Assembly: GCF_000003195.3 (NCBI RefSeq)
Contig: NC_012875.2
Span: 15,162,387-15,226,386, forward strand
Direction: 5' to 3'
DNA length: 64,000 bases
Source: Sorghum bicolor
Lineage: Eukaryota > Streptophyta > Magnoliopsida > Poales > Poaceae
Shown here: piece after piece, positions 22,723 to 34,847 of the stretch
Layout: each line of letters starts with the position of its first letter
How positions within the stretch are numbered: position 1 is the first letter of the stretch
The notes under the pieces: model-generated
Databases searched by the model: none
What the model saw: only the letters and a program-made list of their open reading frames with translations
Told to the model about the DNA's origin: nothing
Made by a program: the position numbers and the translations under genes

Positions 22723-22960
22723 AGGTGAAGTAAAGAACTAGGGATATAGCACTCGATCTGATCAAATCCATCCTGCAAATGCTTAAGGACCCAAGGTGTG
22801 AGCAATAAGCCCCATGACACATCTGTTCAAAATTCAAAGGAGAATTCTTGTTTGAAGGTATGTACTGGATAGAAGTGAAAATATTGTAGCAACTCCTGAT
22901 CAACAACCAAGATCTTAGCTTCTTGCTCGAGGACGAGCAAGGGGTATGCTTGGGGGAGTT
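22723..22960 (+). other. Element B 3' interior and polypurine tract
   Basis: A non-coding stretch ending GGGGTATGCTTGGGGGAGTT just before the 3' LTR. The phrase CTCGAGGACGAGCAAGG is common to the 3' interiors of elements C, D3, D4 and G (CTC..GACGAGCAAGAGG), which supports common ancestry. Confidence 0.7.
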
Positions 22961-24983
22961 TGTTGGCGGTTCTTAATGACATATTTACCCCGCCAACATA
23001 GTCCATGCAAAGGAAGAAAAGCATGTATTTTACTCACATATACTTATTAAATGCTTACCAAGTTCCACATGTAGTGCAAGTTGTGTTTTGCAGATCATAT
23101 ACAGGCATACAGGTGGAAAGCAAATAAAAAGGCGCAATCCGACACGTCAAAAAAATGCGCAAATAAACAAGTACCCAAAAGCCCAATACAGAAGTGCATC
23201 AATTTGCAGGTGGATCTGGACTCAGGGGCCCGAGAGGAAGGCAACGGGCTTCGGGCCGGGGCCAGCGGGGCCCACCAGGGGGCGGCCGCCCCCTAGGGTC
23301 GGCCGACCCAGGCCCAGCCCATCTCGGCACCGCCTTTCGCAGAGGCGGTGCTGAGCCTATCCTCCCGCAGTCCCCGTGTGCAAATTGCAGTTTACACCCT
23401 GGGGAACCGACCTTCCCCACCTATTTAAGGAGGGGGAGAGGGAGGCTCCATTCATCTCATCACATTCACAATCAACACTCCACCTTCAAGGCACTTGGGC
23501 ACTACCTCTTCTTAGTTTTTTCCTTTTAGCTTTTAGAGAGAGAGAGTTGGGTGAGCTATCAAGGAGGGCTTGGCTCCTTGGAGAGAAACTTGGGTATGAA
23601 TAAAGAATATCTTTACTCCAAGTCCATGCCTTATCATGTCCGATATAGTTCTTCATATGAACTAGAGTATAGTTCTTATGCTATGGTATATGACATAGAT
23701 CATAGGCCCTGTTTTATGTGAAAATGATATGACATACATTTTAGTATATAGTTCTTATAGTATAATGCTACCCTAGGGCTAGTAGTGTATTATATGAACT
23801 AGTGCTAAGTGTATGTTGTATTATTCTCACTTAGGACTTTAGTCTAATTGCTTCATGTTAATTAATTGCCTAGAAATAGCTTTGTGTGAAGATGGGGGTT
23901 TATCATGCTCTTTTGAGTAGGCTCGGGCTTCTTATCTGTCGATCCGTAGGGTCGGGGACCCGGGGGAGTCCGAGTAGGTTCTTTGCATGTAAGCATGGTG
24001 CTTGGGTGTAAAGGTCGGGTAAATGCATTGTCCTAGTCCACGGTTGAGGGGATGGCGGCAGGTGGTGACAGCCCTGTCCGTCCTTGGCATTCCCCCACGT
24101 TCGGCTAGGGTGTAGGAGTCTAAATAGTTGCGGAGGTTGCTGGCAGACCAGTACTCGCGTAACCTCCCAAACCATCTAAACACAGGACTAGATCTAAGTA
24201 GTATAATTACATGATTAACTTGTTCTATGACATGATCTTTATCTAGGACCACACTTGCTCCAATAGGTTGTTTGTTTATTCTTTGATTCAATTCATTCTT
24301 TTAGTCTCTTTTTATTCCTTAGCCCATATGCCATGCCTAGATTATGATGGATCACTATTCTACATATAAATGTTTATCACCTGCTATGACTTTTGATTCC
24401 ATTATTGCTATCATAATTACTTTGATCTATGCTTATCTTAGAATCCTTAACATATTAAGCCTTCCTTAGAGCGAACCTACAAATATGACACTCGGTAAAT
24501 CCCCGGGTTGAAATGCTACACGATAATTCCCGTCCGCTTGCGGTACTTAAACTCCAAACCTAAGGAACTATCACCCCGGTATATACTTAACACTGTTGCT
24601 AGACATGCGCCGAGCTAGTGACTTGTTAAGGAATACCAACATGGCAATCCTAGTGCCACTACCATGATTAACAACTGGAACCCTACCCTAACGGTAATAA
24701 GACGCCGTTAACGGGTAGGTAGATCTAGCTTCCTATTCAAGGTGGTGATGCTACGGATCTGCCAATATAACACTGCCAATGTCATTATCATGAGTAGAGC
24801 GGAACCCTATTCTAGGTAGCGACGCTAAGAAACGCTAACAAGCATTTCTGGCACCGTTGCTTTGATAGATTTATACTCTAATCTTGGTGATTGCATTAGT
24901 AAGTGTTATCACGACATTTCTGACATCGTTGCTGAGGATGGATTAAACCCTGTTCTTAGTGATGACGTTAAGAAATGCCAACA
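22961..24983 (+). repeat. Element B 3' LTR (2023 bp)
   Basis: It is collinear with 7510-9533 and includes the TATA-like box near 23422 and the fossil PBS at 24841-24860. It is followed by GTTGC, the right TSD, and the rest of the A LTR. Confidence 0.9.
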
Positions 24984-26528
24984 GTTGCCGATGACTCGGA
25001 AGGAAAGCGTGGAGATTGCCGATCGATCCGTGGTGGTGTCCTGGTCGGTTACAAGGGGGTAGTCGTATGTTTTCCTTAGTTATTTAAATTCATTTTCTAT
25101 ACGGATTCTGTTTAATTTGGAATTCGAGTCCTGGTCGTGTCTGATTGTAGCTCTTTGAGCAGGGTAAAAATATAGACCCTAGGGCCTTGTAATGAGATAT
25201 CTATCAATCAATCAAACATAAGTTTTTACTCATATTCTAGCATCTATTTTTTCGAGGACTTCGTCATATTTTCCTTTTTACCACTAGTTCTTAGGGATTC
25301 ATCGACTTAAGCTCGGCGTGTTCTCAAGTTCCGCGTGAATATCTCTTGGCCGTGACATCCGGGCGCATCGCTATTGTCGAGACCAAAGTATTCGAGTTAT
25401 CACCTTTGCCGATAGTAAGGTCAAATCGGCTGGCACGCCTTAACATTTGAATCGGGTATTAGCCCTTTGTGTCTGCAGACCCGTTTTTGCACCAACAATA
25501 TGGGTGTGGTAGGATTTTAAGCTCTCATCATACAAGAACTCATCATGTAACATTTTAAAGATTTTCAAAGATAAAATTCTCCAGAATTCTAGCATCTCTA
25601 GGAACAGATAAACAACAACTCAACCTTCCCATATCGTATCCGTTAACGACTTAGACTTTAGATCAAGTAGTCTTCCCACAAATTCAGGTTTAGAGCAAAT
25701 CTTAATTCATAACAGTCATGTCTAAACTTGAGAGAGATTTCAATTTTAAGAACTAGTCATAGCAGAGCAACTATTCATCATTTCTATGTGCGAGCTTATC
25801 ATGAGGGTTCATAGCAAACTTTATTTATTTATTTATTTAGCAAACTAAGCAAAGATATATATATATATATACATAAGCACAAAATCTTTATTTGTTTTTT
25901 ATGATTATGCATCTTTTTACTACTTGAGTAAAGTATAAACGCGAGTAGAAACACTTAGCTGGATAAGTGGAGGTGCTCTCCCCCAAGCTGGATTTTACGT
26001 AATTTCTTCTGATGTAGCTAGCAGGTTGTGGAGGTGTATTTGAATGTAGGCAGCACCCTGACAGCGATTAGGATGTCCTCCGTCTGCTAGCCTTCTTTGA
26101 TCTTTGAATTCTATGGAGCTCAAATAGACAACAAAGCTTTGTGGAACTAGTTAAGTGTTAGCATAAAATCTCTTAGCCGTTATCATGTTGAGCTTCCTCT
26201 AATAAATATTACTCCCTTTGGTAGGATCATAAATTTATTTTTATATTTTCGTTTTTATAGGATAGGAATATATTTATTTTATTTTTACGCCACCACAGTG
26301 AATGTACTTATGGATTTTATGCCACGAGCATACTCACATGAGGCTTACTATTTTTAACATTTTTATTTTCTTTTCATGATAGCATGATTAACTAACAAGC
26401 CATTTAAGGAAAGTAAATAATTTAAGGGAAAAGGGAATGCGGAAAGGATAAATATGGATAACTGCCGATTTTACCTTTCGGCGAGGGTTCAATGTTTTAA
26501 GTCTTCTGAACAAGACTTCTCACCGTGT

Positions 26529-26720
26529 TCATTCTTTAGGTGCGTCATTTGATTCAGGTGTGGACCTTGACGTCTGCACCTCTTGATTCGGTGTCACCCA
26601 TGTTCTTCGTTTGCCCAGCAGTTCGAAGTGCGGCGTTGGCAGCATCCTCCTCAGTGTGTTTGTGCTCGTAGATCCAGGTCCTTCACTTGGTGGAGTCTGG
26701 GAGTTGTAAAACTCCTCCAT
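26529..26720 (-). pseudogene. D-family ORF segment (MEEFYNSQ..), unknown
   Basis: A 63-codon minus-strand ORF whose first 30 residues are repeated in C (from about 36209) and D4 (about 48290-48390). I do not recognise it. It may be a short leader exon or part of the gag-protease region lost in these copies. It lies downstream of a stretch ending in CAG that resembles a splice acceptor. Confidence 0.4.
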
Positions 26721-26777
26721 GTTTTGCTCGAAGTGTACCTGCTCATAGAGACAAGGTAGAGATCAAGTGCATGGGCC

Positions 26778-26800
26778 CTGTTGGTGGAAAACACCAACAG
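26778..26800. other. Hairpin CTGTTGGTG-GAAAA-CACCAACAG (D2)
   Basis: A perfect 9-bp stem and 5-nt loop. It is conserved in C (36126-36150) and D4 (48450-48472). Confidence 0.65.
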
Positions 26801-28055
26801 AACCAAAAGTGTATTTGTTCTTCTCTAACCTTAAGCATAGTGAGCAAGACAAAGTTGATGGATAATAAGATCATGAGTGTAGCATTTAAAATATTTGTCA
26901 GATCAGATCACTCAACCTAATGGAAAGATAATCTATCTATATTTATGTTTTTTATATATCTTCCAAAGATTGAGTGTGCAACATTTTAGCTCATATTATT
27001 AGGAGTGTGGGATCACAAAGGTGGAAGGACTAAACATGTTGAATCGATTGGGATGGTTAATCTAGAGTTGTAAATCATACATGTTTGCCTCTTTTATTCA
27101 TGTGAACGCCAGAACCAAGGAGAAGCTTATAAAAGTGATAGTCAAGTACCTTAAGATGTTACCTTACTTGAAGAGTGATGGTGCAGTATCACCTTGTGGA
27201 AGCTTTCCTTTCTTAGCGGTTGTGTATCTTGTTTGTGGCACCCTCCATGGATCATCTCTTATGGGCTATGTATTCCTTGTGTAAATTGTTAAACTTCATG
27301 TGTCTCTCTCTTTGTCTCCAATGTGAGTTTATCTCAGGACTTCCGAGGTCGATATTGAAAGTTTTCCTGTAGGGGTTAGTCCAACAAAATATCCAATATC
27401 TACTATAGCATACTATCGGCTCAAAAATCAACCTAGACACCATGTCTAATTTGATTTAGGAGGGCATTTTAACCTAAGCACGATGCTTAATTTAAAATCC
27501 CTTGGAAGTAAGATCATCATTCCTAAACTAATCACCATGCTTATTTAAGAGAAATGAAACTACTCCAAACCTAGACATATACTAAAGCAAATAAAGGTGG
27601 CATGAGAGCATTTATAGAGATCTACTCAAGTGGAGATGAAGTAGTGTGATTAGTATTTAACAAATTGAGCATGTCTCAAAGGTAGGGACAACAAACATAG
27701 CAACATGGTAAAGGATGTTTTATGTAAAGTACTCCCCCAAGCTTGAATTTTGCAAAATTCAAGTTTAGATTTAATTCAATGTTGTATGATGATTGGTTGG
27801 ACATACCTTGTGCTTGTCATTCATCCGATCTTCTTGCTCCAATCCTGGAAAGGTTAGTGACAAGAATACCCAAAGGAATATTTTTACAATTATCCTTATA
27901 TGCTCAATACACAAGGTAATGTTGTAAATAATTAAAAGCTCATGTTACGATCTGATCAGTGCTTATTTTTGGACACTAAGCTTGTCCTTAGGAAACCATC
28001 AATTTATGTCGGTGAAGTGGTTTCCCCTCCAACGCTGACCTATATCAAGATCAAC

Positions 28056-28497
28056 TCAACGAGATCTGCAATATTTATTATAGACATATACATCGACAAC
28101 CGCCCTTTTAAAGTTTTTATAAATAGAAAGGAAGAGGGGGTTGGAGATCTCAAATGTGGTGATGTTGGAGAGACCAATAGATTGGGAAGATGTTGCATAT
28201 GAGCATGGAGTAAACGAAGTGGCTATGAAATAAATTCCATGCTCATTAATGTTATCTTCGTCTCCAATCTGAATGTTCAGAGTTTCTCTTGGATGCGTCT
28301 CGCCTATGTCCTCTTCTGTAGTTGGATGAATCTCATCTTCAAAGGGAGTCAAGAACTCACCGTTTGAAATTGAGCCAAAGTCAGAATCCATTAAGGCTTC
28401 TTCCTTGTCCATCCATTCTACACTTGTGATCAGGAAAAGGGAGGTGTCAGAATTTTCTATATGGCTTAGCTCTCCTTCTATCACATTACTTGACATG
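28056..28497 (-). pseudogene. gag: D2 gag, C-terminal part, split by LTR E
   Basis: It ends in the same phrase as the C gag ORF (FEISNPLFLSIYKNFKRAVVDVYVYNKYCRS). The upstream portion of this gag is at 40865-41884, on the other side of solo LTR E. The apparent start codon at 28604 lies in LTR sequence and is not genuine. Confidence 0.7.
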
Positions 28498-31400
28498 TCA
28501 TCTGTAACACTCCTAGTGTTAGCTTGCATATTAACCATGAGCATTGCATCAACATAAGCATCATCATGATCACTCATGAGCATCATACCATGATCACATG
28601 CCATTTACTACATGTACTATGTGATTAAATTGCTTGTGTGACTTGTTTTGAGTGACTTTAGTGGGTGACCAATACATGTAAGTGTGCAATCCTTTCCAAA
28701 ATACTTTAATCATGTTTAGAACATCATTTTGAACAAAGTTCATGTTGAAGGTTTTGTCCAAAAATGTCTTTAAGTCATGGTTAACCCTAGAATGACCCAT
28801 TTGACCCCCTAAACCTTCTTTCAAAGATGTTTTATGAAAGTAATGTTAGAGACCTTGCATGTCTGTGACACCTGAAACAAAGTTGTAGATAATTTTATAA
28901 GCTACAAAAGTTATGTTGATGACTTTTAATGAAAAAGCTTGGAACACCTCCAAACTTTGCTCACAAGCCAAAAATCAGGGCTGATTTCACACTTAGCCGA
29001 ATTTGGCTAAGTCTTGAATCACACAGTTTCGAGGTAGGGTTGTTGGGAGCCTTGTGGTTTGAAACCCAGACTGATTTAGACTGAGCTCGTTAAATTAAAG
29101 TTGTAGAACTCGTGTAGCTCTATCCAGAGGACCAAATCCCAGCCAAAACCATCGAGTGAGCTAAGAGTAAAACGTCGACAAAGTTTGAGTTTCAGTCACT
29201 GCAATCGGCCGATTCAGAAACCGATTCAGTTTGGACAGAGCTCGCCCGCCGCCGCGTGTCTGGCCACCTGGCGGCCGTACGTCAACGGCGACCCCACCTG
29301 TCAGCCCCGACGCCTTCACTTGGATGCCACGACGCCACCCCGTGCCTCAGACGCGCCTTCCACTCGCTCAACTCCTCCCATTTCGCTCCGCCGTCGCCTC
29401 GGTGAGCTCCGCCGCATTTCGGCGAGCTCCTCCGGCCGTTTCACTGCGCCTCTGGCCGAGCCAACCTGCCCAGAGCTCCACCTCGACGTCCTCTACCTCG
29501 ACGTCACCTCCTTGGCCACGGTCGAGCACGGGTAAGGCGGCATTGCCGAGCTCCGAGCCGTTCTCCCTCGCCGAAGTTCCGCCCGAGCTCACCGGCAACG
29601 TGGCCAGGCCTCTCTGCTCCACCATTTTCCTTCATTGTTGTTTCTATCGCTTCCCCTTGGTTCACTGATGCTCGGCGTGAAGCTCTACCGCGTCGCCATT
29701 GCCTAGATCCGCCGGCGTAACGCCGCGCAGCGCCGCCGCTCTGCCATTCCCGACGGCGAGCACCCTAGAGTCCAGTAGAGCGCGGGTAAAGTAGGTCAAC
29801 AGAGTCGCCTTGATGAGAGGAACACGTAGATTCCCTTAGATCCGGCCGAGACCTCGTCGTCATTGAGCTTCGCCGGCGACGAGCATCTCCCCTGTCACTA
29901 TCTCTCTGACGCACGGGTCCCGGGTGTCAGCCTCTCCCTCTCACACCCCTAATTCACTATTTTGCAGAGCCTATGCTGATTTTGTAAAATTCATATCTTG
30001 AGTTATATAGATCCAAATGACATGGTTCCAATTTTGCTAGGTTCCAGTATGAGTCTAGTTTTTAATAAAGATATGAAACATGCCATGTTTTTGTGGAAAT
30101 AATTAGATATAAATTAATCTTAGATTTATAGGAGGTAATTATATCTTGAAATCTATTGATCTTCTGGCCATGCAAATTTAGGGTGTTGCTACTTATGGTA
30201 TGAATAGGCTCTGATAAATTTATCATGATTTTTGGAAGCCTGTTTGGGAAGTTAAAAATAATTCTTGCTTAAATAGGAGTTTCTTATGGTATTTTTAATA
30301 AATAAGTGATAGCTCCTTTTGTGGTGAAACTTGCTGAGTGTTGTACTCATATGTAGACAAAGCTAGAAAAAATCTGAAATCTGTTGTTTGACACTTTTTG
30401 ATAGGGTTCCACATTTATGCCTTGCATGCCTTTACTAGCTTGTTATTTTTATACCACACAATCTGTATGTGCAAATGTTCTGAAAATTTTACAGTGATCT
30501 TATGTTAGCATAAGTAACGTGCTGTAATTTTCGTAGGATTTTTGGAACACTTGGAATGCATGTTCATTAAATCACCTTAATAATTAAATAAATGGAAAAG
30601 GCGATGATAGAATTGGGTTTAGACCTTGCCATTATGTTTTCTGGTATTTCTTAGATATGTTCTACCTACTGGTGCATTTGGATTGTCCCTTTGATATATT
30701 CTCAATATGTGCAAAATATTATTTTTGCTATTTATGCCTTTCCTAGAGTATTTCTGTGTAGCTGATAGCAATTGCTTAAGAACTAATTGAAGATGATATT
30801 TTATGGGAAACTTGTCTACAACAAACTTGTAGCTAACTTGCTAATCTACTTCGTGTCCAAGTTTCATGACATTTGGTTGAGTAGTTTACAAGTTAGGAAT
30901 AATACAAGTAGCTGCTGCAAAGTGCTTGCTCTCTGGATTTTCCAGAGCAGCCAGCCAACTTTGTAGGTTTTAGCATATTTCGGTTGGGAATCATTCTGGG
31001 ATGTCTAAAAGTGAATTGTAGACAATTTACTAAGATTTCCAGAAAGTACTTACTTGCTTAGTTTGGCCAACTGATGCTTAAGTTATAGCTGAAACTTGTG
31101 ACAGGTTGGTTTGTCTACTAAACCAGTGACTGAGTAGGGGTAGCTAAGATTTGTTTAACTTGTCTAGTTAGTCTCTCTACCGGAGAAGAAGTATGCATTT
31201 ACTTGTTATTCCATGATTCACTTAATCTTAGGAGTTAGGCTCATGTTATACCTTGTTTTATGTCCCTTTGGCTCTTCATCATGACATCATGCATCATATG
31301 TGCATTCTCTATATTTATTCCCTTGTCATGCATACATAGGTGCACCCAAGGGCGTGACGGTTTTGGAGTTCGAGCTGCCGGAGTCGGAAGGTCAACAAGG

Positions 31401-32574
31401 GGAGCCACCTCAAGGGGCTGAGGAGGAGGAGGACTTGCCGGAGTGTCCCGACCATCGTCCATCCACCTACGTCGAAGGCAAGCCCCGGAGCATTATAAGC
31501 CTCCTACTATTTTATTATCATGTTCAGCTATCATTTGACTATGGTTATATATTGTCGCATTAAGTGTTAGGCGTTGATATGACACCCTTGCTGCATAATG
31601 ACTACCTTGTCCACCTCATACCTCACCTAAGTAGGTCCAGGATCAAAACAATGCTTAGCCATGCTTAGCTCGGTAGAAGCCGGGTGATTTCCTGTCACCT
31701 GTGAGAGTTAGGTGGATGATGATCACGGTTGGCTATATTTGCTATCGTGGAAATAACCATGTGATAAAAATGACCGGGCGGGATGACGATAGTGCAGCAA
31801 CAAGGCATGGAGGTCTTGGGTGTGAATCTATCCCCGTCTGTGTCATTTAAGGACCGAATCGTTGTACGTCCCCGTGTCATGTTGAACGCATGCCTATCAC
31901 TTAGTTGGCCGGATAAGTCGTTCCGACCGCGAAGCCTACGAGTGCAACTCAGGCCGGATACCCCGTTCTGTATGAGTGCGCTCCCCGGTTGGTAGTAAGG
32001 ATGTGCGGGGAGTCAATGGCGTAAGCCCAGGTGTCAGGTTAGAGTCCTGCCTTGGCAGATTGGCGGTCCCTGGGGGTGCGGCGCTGGACGGACCCGCGAC
32101 TTGGTCCGGAGTTGTGCTAAAGGTGATCCGAGCTGCCGTCATGAAGTATGCTTGGGTGAGTGTTAGGAATACCCCTCCAGCTAGATAGGAATCGATTCGA
32201 ATCGCCGTCTCTCCCGGATAGTGAGAACTTGACTTGGGCAGCGGCAACGTAGAATTCACTAAATAAACTTAATGGTTATGATGAGAATGATGATAGCTAT
32301 GTGAAAATCTAGATATGGTTATTATTGTGATGCTTAAATACTCAAGTGTATGCTTAGATTAGGTGCTAATTTAGTGGATAGTTGTTAAGTAATGAACCTG
32401 CTGCTGAAATTTGATAAATGAGTTACTTACAACAAAGGCTTCTTATGCAAAAAGGTGAGTCAAACCAGTCCACAAAGATCAGCCTTGCATACTCCTTGGT
32501 GTCTCTTTATTTTGGTTTGAGATGGGTAAGTCTAGCTGAGTACATTCTCGTACTCAGAGTTTTATTTACCCTGT

Positions 32575-33807
32575 TGTTGACGGTCCTTAAGTATCAAATT
32601 TAATTATCAAATAAACAAAGAAAAGGATTCAAATGAAATCAACATCTAGACTTAGGGTTTTATCTGATAGAATTCCATGAGTTTTGGTGTTTGTCTATTT
32701 CTGCAGGGGGTTATCAGGAAATACGGAAGAAAGGCCCACATGTCGGGATTACATAGAGATATCAACGCACCGCGCAATTTTCTACCATCTAGAAGACTCC
32801 AGAAGCCACGAGACCGAAGCGGAGGCGAAACGGGGCCAGGACCTGGGCGCCCGCCCAGTTTCCTTGGGCGCCCGCCCACCTGCCGAGCCCAATCAGGACT
32901 CTTTCTCTCGAGAGATCTCCACCGACCTATTGGATCCAGAATAACGTAGTACCACCTCGCCTACCGACCCAAAAACGCATAGAAGGGGAGGACTATATAA
33001 GGAGACCCCCCTGGCCCATGGAGAAGACAAGAAATTATCATAGAGATTGAGTGGTGCCCTCGAAGGAAAACCTCTTCTCTAATTAATATTTCTTTTTAGG
33101 CTTAGCAACCAATGTAAAGTAGAAATAGATCTTCTAGTTTCTACTAGATTGAGAGAGATAGAGTGGAGGTGTAGATTAGAGGAAGCCCGGCCTGTCGGTG
33201 TCTACTCCAAGCTTGTACCTGCGGGATCAAGTTCTCCTAACCCGAAGCTTGCTCCTAGGATTCTTTAGTATTTCGACTTCTAAATTCTAGTAAGTTCTTG
33301 TTTTATTGTTCTTATGGTTTATGAGTTTACTTTAATCTCTTCGCGTAGAGTTTAGAGTAATCATTGCTGGCATAAACGTGGTGTTTAGGCTGGGGTACTC
33401 ATAGATATTCCCTGACTAGCTGGACCGTGGTAGTAGTGAGGAACGTGACAATTCCGAGTTACCTTTGCAGATCACATCTCGTTAGCAGGATGGATAGAGT
33501 TTATAGGTGCGGGTTGAACATCCTTTGTGGTGTCTAGATTCTGTTAGCCTCCCCATTAGAACAGTAGATCATCCTTACCAAGGTTAGAAGGAGACTACGG
33601 TTGCAGTCTTCTCTATTTATCACTCACATCGAAAGACATTCTTTGTGCCTAAAGGGATAGTAGCAATAGATTTGGTTAGTCAGATGCACCCTTTCTCCCA
33701 GTGGTAAAAATATAAATACGATACTCTGGAAAACCTCCCGGGTGAAATGCTCACCGATATCCGTGCGCTTACAGATCATTTCCTTATTGCGTTACCAAAT
33801 ATCAACA
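32575..33807 (+). repeat. Element C 5' LTR (1233 bp)
   Basis: It starts TGTTGACGGTCC and ends ATATCAACA. Two GGGCGCCCGCCC boxes lie at 32845-32856 and 32866-32877. A TATA box is at 32994-33001. The U5 hairpin motif is at 33759-33776. Confidence 0.92.
32994..33001 (+). promoter_or_regulatory. TATA box of element C LTR
   Basis: TATATAAG, about 120 bp downstream of the paired GC boxes. The 3' LTR has the same box near 39605 and G has it at 56173-56180 on the minus strand. Confidence 0.7.
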
Positions 33808-33815
33808 AGCATTTC

Positions 33816-33833
33816 TGGCGCCGTTGCCGGGGA
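33816..33833 (+). promoter_or_regulatory. tRNA-Asp primer-binding site, element C
   Basis: TGGCGCCGTTGCCGGGGA is a perfect complement of the plant tRNA-Asp 3' end, eight bases after the LTR. Confidence 0.88.
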
Positions 33834-33920
33834 GAAAGACGGTTTGCTGAGATAACTTTGAGTCTTGCTATTATCTTGTATTATACTTTTATACTTTTAT
33901 TCTTTTATCTTTTTATTTTT

Positions 33921-34847
33921 ATGGATAACTCAAATTCCATACCTATTATTAAATTCTTTGCACCTTCGGAGACCAGCCATAGACCATGGGAGTCAACACG
34001 TCCTGCCCCTAATTATGATCTGTGTCCGGAGTTGATTGCAATAGGTCAAAACCAACCCTTTTCTATAGCTGAGGTCCTATCTTTTAATCAAAAAGATAAT
34101 GCACTTTTAGCTACACCTAGGGAATCTTTTAATCTTTCTATAAATTTTGGTTTAGACCTAGCCCTACAAGACCATGTTTTTCCTAGATATTTTCACATTG
34201 GTCTTAATCATATAACCTTTGGTAGAGTCTTTCTTTCTTTATCTATTAGTAAAGGAAGGTATGTCTTCATTCGTAGACATCCTTCTTGCACTAGTCTTCA
34301 TAGAAAAATCTTAGAGATAGAGAAGGAATCATCTCCCATACAAGGAGAGGAAGTTTCAATAGCCGATTTCCAAACATTTCAATCCCATGATTCGGCTATC
34401 CAACCCATCCTTGAGCTTAATAATTTCTACTATGCTTTTTCTCTTGAACCTTTCGATAATCCTATGAATCTCTCTAGACATCCCATGCATAAGAAGGAGG
34501 ATCGAGAAGAGCAACATCAATGGCTAGAGGGCATTAAAAATCCATGTGCTATCACCATTGAATGGATAGATAAAACAAAGTTGAGAGACAATCCTAGAGG
34601 AATTTTAAGCATTTATGAAGAATCATCCTTGGAGTTTAAGAATGAGAGAAACAACAGTGAGCAAGGAAGTTATTTCATAAATACCTCACCCAGTCCTTGC
34701 TCATATAAAACATCTCTCCAATCAATTTGTCTCTCCATCCTTACCACATTTGAGATCTCCAACCCCCTCTTCCTCTTCATTTATAAAAACCTTAAAAGGG
34801 CGGTTGTCGATGCATATGTCTATAATAAATATTGCAGATCCCTTTGA
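33921..34847 (+). CDS. gag: Element C gag-like protein with missing core
   Basis: 308 codons. The ATG at 33921 is preferred over the in-frame one at 33747 because the latter lies in the LTR. The start (PAPNYDLCPELIAIGQNQPFS) is of the Athila gag type; compare FEISPEYIEFLQKQPFSG in D2's gag. After residue ~50 the text jumps to LSFNQKDN, which corresponds to a point well into the D2 core. The segment that in D2 holds LKWKLFPFSLTGKARHWY, roughly 70-80 residues, is therefore missing without closing the frame. Later, EEVSIADFQTFQS matches D2's EEVSIAKLQPLQS. It probably no longer forms capsid. The final 30 residues recur in D2 at 28056-28150. Confidence 0.7.
   Translation: MDNSNSIPIIKFFAPSETSHRPWESTRPAPNYDLCPELIAIGQNQPFSIAEVLSFNQKDNALLATPRESFNLSINFGLDLALQDHVFPRYFHIGLNHITFGRVFLSLSISKGRYVFIRRHPSCTSLHRKILEIEKESSPIQGEEVSIADFQTFQSHDSAIQPILELNNFYYAFSLEPFDNPMNLSRHPMHKKEDREEQHQWLEGIKNPCAITIEWIDKTKLRDNPRGILSIYEESSLEFKNERNNSEQGSYFINTSPSPCSYKTSLQSICLSILTTFEISNPLFLFIYKNLKRAVVDAYVYNKYCRSL

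Larger units (their letters stand above)
7510..24983 (+). mobile_element. Athila-like element B, complete ends, heavily nested
   Basis: The LTRs at 7510-9533 (2024 bp) and 22961-24983 (2023 bp) differ by roughly 2% by eye. GTTGC flanks both ends (7505-7509 and 24984-24988), a 5-bp TSD inside family A LTR. A primer site complementary to tRNA-Asp follows the 5' LTR and a PPT (GCTTGGGGGAGTT) precedes the 3' LTR. The tRNA-Asp primer and LTR motifs suggest the Athila lineage. Of its own interior only 9534-9562, perhaps 14587-14938, and 22723-22960 remain visible. The rest is other elements (A2, an E fragment, F). Confidence 0.85.
7309..25497 (+). mobile_element. Solo LTR of Tat family A, split by element B
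   Basis: The 5' part is 7309-7509 (starts TGTTGACACC) and the 3' part is 24984-25497 (ends ..GCACCAACA). Together they make about 710 bp, against 690 and 720 bp for the complete A LTRs at 9563 and 61764. It is flanked by ATATG on both sides (7304-7308 and 25498-25502). The outer flanks join into one continuous D2 sequence that matches 46020-46030. With no internal sequence, it is a solo LTR formed by LTR-LTR recombination before or after B entered it. Confidence 0.85.
25498..28502 (-). mobile_element. Element D2, middle piece
   Basis: It continues from 7308. In the minus direction it contains the end of a gag ORF (28056-28497), about 1.2 kb matching C 34850-36200, the hairpin at 26778-26800, a short segment matching C 36200-36440 (MEEFYNSQTPPSE, near 26690-26720), and 3' non-coding sequence matching D4. 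It ends at TCATC, the left TSD of solo LTR E, and resumes at 40860. I see no protease active site in this copy. Confidence 0.8.

Noticed and set aside
29185..29668. GC-rich ORFs of 116 and 145 codons
   Set aside because: They sit in the leader-like GC-rich part of solo LTR E; proline/arginine/serine-rich text in several frames at once is typical of high-GC shadow ORFs.
31300..31563. ORF with acidic phrase GAPKGVTVLEFELPESEG
   Set aside because: It lies within solo LTR E; similar acidic text is common in LTRs of this clade. No start context or domain.
32677..32949. ORFs of 86-90 codons repeated near 39244-39560, 43084, 44573 and 49995
   Set aside because: All are the same LTR segment of the C/D/G family read in either direction; frames break freely between copies.
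33816..33833. tRNA-Asp-like 18-mers at several places, considered as tRNA genes
   Set aside because: Only the 3'-terminal complement is present, always next to an LTR; no cloverleaf, so they are primer-binding sites.
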